Origin: Sphingomonadales bacterium
GTDB taxonomy: Bacteria > Pseudomonadota > Alphaproteobacteria > Sphingomonadales > Sphingomonadaceae
Assembly (NCBI GenBank): GCA_028871475.1
Contig: JAGWMZ010000034.1
Coordinates: forward strand, 1-38,238
Length of the DNA stretch: 38,238 nucleotides
Direction: 5' to 3'
In this document: in pieces, positions 33,674-38,238 of the stretch
Position numbering within the stretch: position 1 is the first letter of the stretch
Layout of the letters: each line of letters begins with the position of its first letter
Position numbers and translations under genes: made by a program
The notes under the pieces: model-generated
What the model was told of the DNA's origin: nothing
The model's database searches: none
Seen by the model: only the letters and a program-made list of their open reading frames with translations

Positions 33674-34516
33674 TTAACCCGGCAGGCCCAGCAGGCCCAG
33701 CAGGCCCGCGCGCATCGCGGCAATCACACCGCCGTCGATCAACAGCTCGCTGCCCGTGATGAAGCCCGCATCCGGCCCCAGTAGGAAGCTGGCGGCAATG
33801 GCGATTTCATCGGGCGGGGCCATGCGACCTGCGGGCGAAGCTGCGATCATCGCGCGATAGCCATCGCCGATGGGCGAGTTCAGCTCATGCTGGGCCAGCG
33901 GGGTCGCAATGATGCCCGGGCTGATCGCGTTGACGCGAGCGCCGCATGCACCCCAGCGGATCGCTTCGGCCTGCACGCGCAGGATATTCGCGCGCTTGGC
34001 CACGATATAGCCGACCATCGAATTGGGCACCGCCTTGATGGAAAGGCAGGGCAAGGCCAGCAGGTCATCGGCGGGCGTGGTGGCCAGCGCCTGCTCGACA
34101 TCAGCGCACAGCCTCTCGCCCATGTGGCCCGCCATGCTGGAGACCACTAACCCCGCTCCGCCCGGTGCGATCACGCGGCCAAATTCCTCGAACACCACCG
34201 CCGTGCCATACAGGTCGACCGCCAGCACCTTGTCCACGCTGGCCATGTTGGGTGAAAGGCCAGCGGTGTTGACCACCTGCGCCACCGGCCCGAGGGCCGC
34301 CGCCGCATCGGCTAGCGCGGCAACCGATACGCGCGAGGTGACATCCACCTGCTGCGCCACCACGGCATAGCTGGCGTCTTCCAAGTCCTTCGCCGCCTTG
34401 GCCAGTCACTCCGCGTTCCAATCGGCCAGCAACAGTGTTTTGCCAAAGCCCTGGCGACGGGCGATGGCCATGCCAATCCCGCCCGCTCCGATGATCACCA
34501 CCACATCCTTTGCCAT
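33674..34516 (-). pseudogene. SDR-family oxidoreductase broken by in-frame TGA
   Basis: From ATG 34516 the frame reads a full SDR of 280 codons: Rossmann motif IIGAGGIGMAIARR, then an in-frame TGA at codon 37 (forward TCA at 34406-34408), then DVTSRVSVAALAD, NTAGLSPN, SSMAGH, the YIVAKRAN catalytic pair and LIDGG. The frame is otherwise continuous, so a single C-to-T change (CGA to TGA) explains the break. The downstream open part lacks the cofactor-binding N-terminus. It is the first gene of the leftward operon and a paralogue of the SDR at 31820. The C-terminus has a 9-base tandem repeat (LLGLLGLPG). A sequencing error would restore an intact gene. Confidence 0.85.
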
Positions 34517-34609
34517 GGTCGCTCCTGCTGTCATGGCGCTTGACTACACCGTGGCATTGGTGATGATTAGGCGGTATATCCTGCATAAACCTATATCTCA
34601 GGATCATCA
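34517..34609. promoter_or_regulatory. Divergent LysR/SDR promoter with inverted repeat
   Basis: The 93-base gap between the leftward SDR operon and the LysR gene holds an inverted repeat ATCCTG (34578-34583) and CAGGAT (34599-34604) overlapping AT-rich TATAT steps. LysR proteins typically bind such a site between their own gene and the divergent target operon. No exact T-N11-A match was verified. Confidence 0.4.
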
Positions 34610-35503
34610 ATGCAGCGTGACGAATGGGGCGATCTGGCGGTTTTTCTGGCCGTGTCGCAAGAACGCAGTTTTACCGGCGCGGCGGCGCGCCTCAACACCT
34701 CGCAATCGGCGCTCAGCCATGTCATGAGGCGCCTTGAAGGGCGGCTGGGCATCAAGCTGCTGGCGCGCACCACCCGTTCAGTCAGCCCGACCGAAGCGGG
34801 GCAGCAATTGCTCGACACGCTGGCCCCGGCGATGGGGCAGATCGCGGCCAAGCTAGAGGCCATGGGCAAATTGCGCGACACGCCCGCCGGGTTGGTGCGC
34901 ATCACCTGCAGCCGCCACGCCGCGCAAACCGTACTGTGGCCCGCGATTGATCGGGTGCTGGCCCGCTATCCAGATATTCAGGTGGAACTGTCGATTGATG
35001 GCGCGCTGACCAACATCGTAACCGACCGTTTCGATGCCGGGGTGCGACTGGGCGAGCAGGTGGAAAAGGACATGATCGCGCTGAGGATCGGACCGGATCT
35101 ACGCATGGCGGTGGTGGGATCACCGGCCTATTGGGCGAGCCACGCCGTGCCGCAATCGCCCCGTGACCTGACCGCGCATCGCTGCATCAACCTGCGCATG
35201 GCAACGCGTGGCAACCTTTACGTGTGGGAATTCGAAATGGGCGATGTCTCGCTCAATGTCCGCGTTGAGGGCGCGCTGATCGTCAATGACAGCGCCACCG
35301 CGATCCGTGCGGCGAAGGCGGGCCATGGGCTGGCCTTTGTGATGCAGGATCAGGTGGAGGCCGACCTTGCCGACGGATCGCTGGTCCGCGTGCTGGGCGA
35401 TTGGTGCCCGGCGTTTGCCGGGCATCACCTGTATTATCCGGATCGGCACGACCTGTCGTCCGCGTTTCGCGCGGTCTTGCAGGAATTGCGCGAGCGCAGG
35501 TAA
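34610..35503 (+). CDS. LysR-family transcriptional regulator
   Basis: 297 residues. An N-terminal winged helix-turn-helix (LAVFLAVSQERSFTGAAARL to RRLEGRLGIKLL, residues about 8-50, with TRSVSPTEAG closing the wing) is followed by the effector-binding periplasmic-protein-like domain. It resembles the AaeR/DsdC-like subgroup found beside SDR and aldo-keto reductase genes. It is divergent from the SDR-AKR-SDR operon and most likely controls it, with an aldehyde or other substrate as inducer. An ATG start at 34610 is clear; no strong ribosome site is seen. Confidence 0.93.
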   Translation: MQRDEWGDLAVFLAVSQERSFTGAAARLNTSQSALSHVMRRLEGRLGIKLLARTTRSVSPTEAGQQLLDTLAPAMGQIAAKLEAMGKLRDTPAGLVRITCSRHAAQTVLWPAIDRVLARYPDIQVELSIDGALTNIVTDRFDAGVRLGEQVEKDMIALRIGPDLRMAVVGSPAYWASHAVPQSPRDLTAHRCINLRMATRGNLYVWEFEMGDVSLNVRVEGALIVNDSATAIRAAKAGHGLAFVMQDQVEADLADGSLVRVLGDWCPAFAGHHLYYPDRHDLSSAFRAVLQELRERR

Positions 35504-35786
35504 GCGAACCGAATGACTGCATTTTGGCTCAGAGCCGCCAAGCGTATGCTCAACGCTTATGGCAGTAAAGTCCCATTTCACGTCATTCCCTGACGCCTAA
35601 ACCACCAGCCCGAGTCGCTATCCTTGGTGCGGGACGCGATGCCGATTTTTGGTTCCAACCACCCCCGGTCCTTTCGCAGATCGTAGCATACTGAACTTTT
35701 CCGTTTCAGGTCATTCTAAGCCTAGGATTTTCTTTGAGATTATCCAGAACCCATGATTATTGAGGTGCCGTTGAAAGGAACGCCAC
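35504..35786. other. Gap between LysR and integrase genes
   Basis: About 283 bases with no supported gene. An AT-rich part at 35690-35760 probably holds the integrase promoter. I see no tRNA or att-like copy here. Confidence 0.4.
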
Positions 35787-37046
35787 ATGCGCAAGGCACT
35801 GACTGCGAAGACCATCGATGCATTGAAGCCCAAGGAAAGGCGGTACGAGGTGTTCGATGCCCTGTGCCCAGGCTTCAGCGTTCGGGTGACGGTGGAAGGC
35901 CACAAGGTCTTTTATGTTCGCTTCCGGTATGGCGTGAAGCAATGCCGCATGAAACTCGGCCAATACCCGCGTTTGACGCTGAGCGAAGCCCGCGACCGCG
36001 CCAATGAGGCATTGCGGCTTGTCGATGACGGGGTCAATCCGCTGCATCGGCGCCGCCAAGCCGATATGCGGGTCGAAGCGATCTGCGAGGACTTCATCAA
36101 TCAGTACGCACGCCCACGCAACCGCAGTTGGCGCGAGGCAGAGCGCATCCTGAAGCGCGAACTGGTTCCCACCTTCGGGCAAAGCGATATTCGCACCCTC
36201 ACCCGCCCTGACATTCTATCGCTGATCGATGGCGCGGTGGCACGCGGCTCAGCCTATCAAGCCAATCGCATCCATTCGCACCTGCGCAAACTGTTCAACT
36301 GGTGCCTTGAACGCGGCATCCTCGATGCATCGCCGGTCATGGGCTTGCGGGCACCGACGCGCGAACAGGCGCGGGATCGCGTGTTGAGCGATGCGGAAAT
36401 CACTGCCCTGCTGAAAGCCTGTGCGGGGGAACCCTACCCCTATCGACAATTCGTGCCCCTGCTGTTGGCCACGGCCCAACGCCGGGGCGAGTTGACGCAG
36501 ATGCGATGGAGCGAAATCAACCTCGACACGAAGGAATGGGTCATCCCCGCCCATCTTTCGAAAAACGGCAAACCACATGCTGTGCCGCTGAGCGCGTTCG
36601 CCCTGAACCTGCTGGCCGAACTCCCGCGCTATGAAGGGTGCGATATCGTGTTTACGACCAACGGGCGGGTACCGATCAACGGCTTCACCAAGGCAATCCA
36701 GCATATGCACGACATCTCAGGGACATCGAATTGGCGATTTCACGATCTGCGCCGCACCGCCGCATCAGGCATGGCGCGGGCCGCTGTGCCGCCGCATGTC
36801 ATTGAGAAGGTGTTGAACCATATTTCGGGCACGATTTCCGGAGTGGCGGCGGTGTATAATCGCTATGGCTATGACGCGGAAAAGCGTGGCGCCTTGGAGC
36901 AATGGGGCGAACGCCTCGCTGAATTGGCGCGCCGATCGCCGTATTGCAATTCGCAATACGTTGGCGTATATGGTTCGGTGAACGGAGAACCCCATGTCAC
37001 AAGCCGCCCAACGCAAAGATCACCCGCTTTCGCTGCGTCTGCCTGA
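35787..37046 (+). CDS. P4-type tyrosine integrase
   Basis: 419 residues, the usual length for DUF4102-containing phage/island integrases. The N-terminal DUF4102-like domain (ALTAKTIDALKPKERRYEV; GVKQCRMKLGQYPRLTLSEAR) precedes a SAM-like core-binding domain (about 100-190) and the catalytic domain. Catalytic residues: Arg232 in TAQRRGEL, Lys in SKNGKPHAVPLS, His319 and Arg322 in FHDLRRT, His in LNHISG and Tyr357 in VYNRYGY. All are intact, so it should be active. Such enzymes insert islands at tRNA 3' ends, in keeping with the tRNA-Lys fragment at 31460. AAAGGA lies 7 bases upstream of the ATG. The last 53 bases overlap the antitoxin gene in another frame, and the antitoxin promoter lies inside its 3' end. 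Confidence 0.94.
   Translation: MRKALTAKTIDALKPKERRYEVFDALCPGFSVRVTVEGHKVFYVRFRYGVKQCRMKLGQYPRLTLSEARDRANEALRLVDDGVNPLHRRRQADMRVEAICEDFINQYARPRNRSWREAERILKRELVPTFGQSDIRTLTRPDILSLIDGAVARGSAYQANRIHSHLRKLFNWCLERGILDASPVMGLRAPTREQARDRVLSDAEITALLKACAGEPYPYRQFVPLLLATAQRRGELTQMRWSEINLDTKEWVIPAHLSKNGKPHAVPLSAFALNLLAELPRYEGCDIVFTTNGRVPINGFTKAIQHMHDISGTSNWRFHDLRRTAASGMARAAVPPHVIEKVLNHISGTISGVAAVYNRYGYDAEKRGALEQWGERLAELARRSPYCNSQYVGVYGSVNGEPHVTSRPTQRSPAFAASA
36940..36972 (+). promoter_or_regulatory. Promoter and palindromic operator of the toxin-antitoxin pair
   Basis: An 8-bp perfect inverted repeat (CGTATTGC, 36940-36947; GCAATACG, 36953-36960) overlaps a plausible -35 TTGCAA (36944-36949), 17-base spacer and -10 TATATG (36967-36972), 22 bases upstream of the antitoxin ATG. 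A ribbon-helix-helix antitoxin bound here would block its own promoter, as known for DUF1778-GNAT pairs. It lies within the integrase coding sequence. Confidence 0.65.
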
Positions 37047-37287
37047 CGCCGATCTGGCCATCATCGACCGTGCCGCGCAATTGCGTGGTCGTTCGCGGAC
37101 GGAGTTCATGCGCGATGCCGCCGTGCGCGCCGCCGAGGACGCCATCATGGAAAACACCTTGATCCGGGTCAGTCCTGAAGGTTTCGAGGCTTTTGTCGCC
37201 GCGCTGGATACCCCCGGCAAGCCTGTCCCCGCCATGGTTGATGTGTTGAAGCGTGCAGCGCCATGGGAAACGCCCAAGGCGTCGTAA
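36994..37287 (+). CDS. DUF1778-family antitoxin (TacA-like)
   Basis: 97-residue ribbon-helix-helix antitoxin. The N-terminus (HPLSLRLPDADLAIIDRAAQLRG then RSRTEFMRDAAVRAAEDAI) is the DUF1778 DNA-binding fold; the C-terminal tail (RVSPEGFEAFVAALDTPGKP) is the usual toxin-binding part. It should neutralise the acetyltransferase toxin coded 9 bases downstream and repress the shared promoter. Ribosome site GGAGAA, 7 bases before the ATG. It starts 53 bases inside the integrase gene. Confidence 0.93.
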   Translation: MSQAAQRKDHPLSLRLPDADLAIIDRAAQLRGRSRTEFMRDAAVRAAEDAIMENTLIRVSPEGFEAFVAALDTPGKPVPAMVDVLKRAAPWETPKAS

Positions 37288-37296
37288 GGGCCACGT

Positions 37297-37815
37297 ATGG
37301 CAATTTCAGCACCGGAACCCCTGAGCGAGGGGCATGACCTCTCGCATTTCGACTGTGGCAAGCCGTCGCTGGACAATTGGCTAAGGCGGCGGGCCCTATC
37401 CAATCAACGCAAAGGCTTCACGGCGGTGATGGTGGTCCATAATGCAGGTCGCGTTATCGGGTACTATGGCCTCGCACCGACCGCCATCATCCCAGCTGCC
37501 ATGCCGCGTTCGATCCGTACCGGCCAGCCGCCCGATCCCATTCCTTGCCTGCTCTTGGGACAGCTTGCGACTGACACCGCCTATGCAGGTCAAGGCATCG
37601 GCACAGGCCTTCTCAAGCACGCCTTGGAGCGTTGCGTTGCGGCGGCAGGCTTGGTTGGTGGGCGCGCGTTGGTCGTCAATGCGCTCGATGCTGATGCCGC
37701 CGCATTCTGGCGCCGTCGCGGTTTCTTGCCGTCGCTCGACAACCCGATGGTCTTGTTCCGCTCCCTTGCCGATATCGCTGCCTCGCTGACTGCGGTGGAA
37801 TCAGTAAGGCGTTGA
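37297..37815 (+). CDS. GNAT-family toxin (TacT-like) with Trp at catalytic Tyr
   Basis: 172-residue GCN5-type acetyltransferase of the TacT/AtaT toxin family, which acetylate aminoacyl-tRNA and stop translation. The acetyl-CoA loop GQGIGTGL and the family strands GRVIGYYGLAP and LLLGQLATD are present. The signature FYxxxGF, whose Tyr (Tyr140 in Salmonella TacT) is needed for catalysis, reads FWRRRGF here, so Trp138 replaces it. The toxin could be weakened or inactive, or use a different acid/base residue. It is co-transcribed with the upstream antitoxin (9-base gap, AAGGG ribosome site). Confidence 0.9.
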   Translation: MAISAPEPLSEGHDLSHFDCGKPSLDNWLRRRALSNQRKGFTAVMVVHNAGRVIGYYGLAPTAIIPAAMPRSIRTGQPPDPIPCLLLGQLATDTAYAGQGIGTGLLKHALERCVAAAGLVGGRALVVNALDADAAAFWRRRGFLPSLDNPMVLFRSLADIAASLTAVESVRR

Positions 37816-37862
37816 CTCAAATCGGGTAGTATCGTCCGCCTGCACCAACGTGAGAGCTGATC

Positions 37863-38141
37863 GTGACCGATAGCGATGCCCCTATCCCGCCTGAGATCAT
37901 TGCGGCCATGGCCAAGGAAGCCAAGATCCTTGAGCCCGACCGTCAAGCCGCATTTGCCCAGGGGCTAAACAAACTGGCCGCATACTACCGGGACGTGTTG
38001 ACCAACATGCCCAGCGAGTTTGACAAATTTTCCCCGTTTGACGCCACCTTGACCGAACGGGTCGATTGGCTCGACACCGAGGTTCTCAATCCCCTGAAAT
38101 GTCAATCGGCGTTGAACATTGACCCCCTGATCGGCGCGTAG
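37863..38141 (+). CDS. Hypothetical protein (92 aa)
   Basis: A 92-residue, mostly helical, acidic protein from GTG 37863 with no signal peptide or recognised motif (KEAKILEPDRQAAFAQGLNK, FDATLTERVDWLD). It follows the toxin gene by 47 bases on the same strand and could share its transcript. The composition is that of a soluble folded protein, but I cannot assign a family. No clear ribosome site precedes the GTG. Confidence 0.55.
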   Translation: MTDSDAPIPPEIIAAMAKEAKILEPDRQAAFAQGLNKLAAYYRDVLTNMPSEFDKFSPFDATLTERVDWLDTEVLNPLKCQSALNIDPLIGA

Positions 38142-38238
38142 AATTGGTTCTGACTCATATTCCGTGCAGAATTGACAGGACAGGGCGCGGACTGTTGGAT
38201 TCCTGCTGATGGTTAGTGGGGAGGAATGTCAGTGGTCG

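Noticed and set aside
33681..33710. Three copies of a 9-base repeat (CAGGCCCAG-like)
   Set aside because: Explained by the LLGLLGLPG C-terminus of the broken SDR; too short to be a satellite or CRISPR.
38142..38238. Possible gene start at ATG 38226 with GGGGAGGA upstream
   Set aside because: Only four codons remain before the window edge and the Shine-Dalgarno abuts the ATG; cannot be supported.
1..38238. CRISPR arrays, rRNA, insertion sequences
   Set aside because: I found no regularly spaced repeats, no rRNA-like stretches and no transposase gene in any frame.

Overview
The window is GC-rich alphaproteobacterial DNA, most likely from a sphingomonad (Novosphingobium/Sphingobium type). I infer this from the Wzx/Wzy exopolysaccharide gene set, a perfect CtrA-type box (TTAA-N7-TTAAC) and codon use; there is no rRNA or marker gene to prove it.

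Region 1 (about 400-14,750) with a last piece at 29,774-31,222 is a nearly complete Wzx/Wzy-dependent exopolysaccharide (EPS) locus. It holds a short outer-membrane export protein (OPX/Wza class), a priming phosphoglycosyltransferase, a separate outer-membrane beta-barrel, a Wzc-type chain-length tyrosine kinase, four glycosyltransferases (three GT4, one GT2), a secreted GH16 glycanase, a Wzx-type flippase and a Wzy-type polymerase/ligase. The Wza class is a short form without the membrane-spanning C-terminus, so the separate barrel probably supplies the pore.

Region 2 (about 13,911-29,765) lies inside that locus, between wzx and wzy, and is the most interesting part. A Sfp-type phosphopantetheinyl transferase, apparently co-transcribed with the flippase, diverges from a five-gene + strand run. 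That run is a stand-alone A-PCP loading protein, a 2,729-residue KS-AT-ACP-aminotransferase-C-A-PCP hybrid megasynthase, a C-thioesterase protein with Gln in place of the catalytic condensation His, a lipoprotein alpha/beta hydrolase and a JmjC/cupin-type Fe(II) oxygenase. Read by domain order, it should load an aliphatic amino acid, extend it by malonyl-CoA, convert the beta-ketone to an amine (a vicinal 3,4-diamino acyl unit), add a second amino acid and release the product. The second adenylation domain has a sharply different base composition, as expected if its substrate-binding part was exchanged by recombination. Whether the peptide decorates the EPS or is a free metabolite is not shown.

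Region 3 (31,460 to the right end) is a genomic island. A 45-base 3' fragment of tRNA-Lys(UUU) at 31,460-31,504 marks a tRNA-gene attachment site with the island on its right. The island carries an SDR / aldo-keto reductase / SDR operon (the first SDR broken by an in-frame TGA), a divergent LysR regulator, a P4-type tyrosine integrase and a DUF1778-GNAT (TacA/TacT-like) toxin-antitoxin pair with a visible palindromic operator. The GNAT toxin has Trp at the usual catalytic Tyr. The intact tRNA-Lys and the other island end should lie beyond the right edge.
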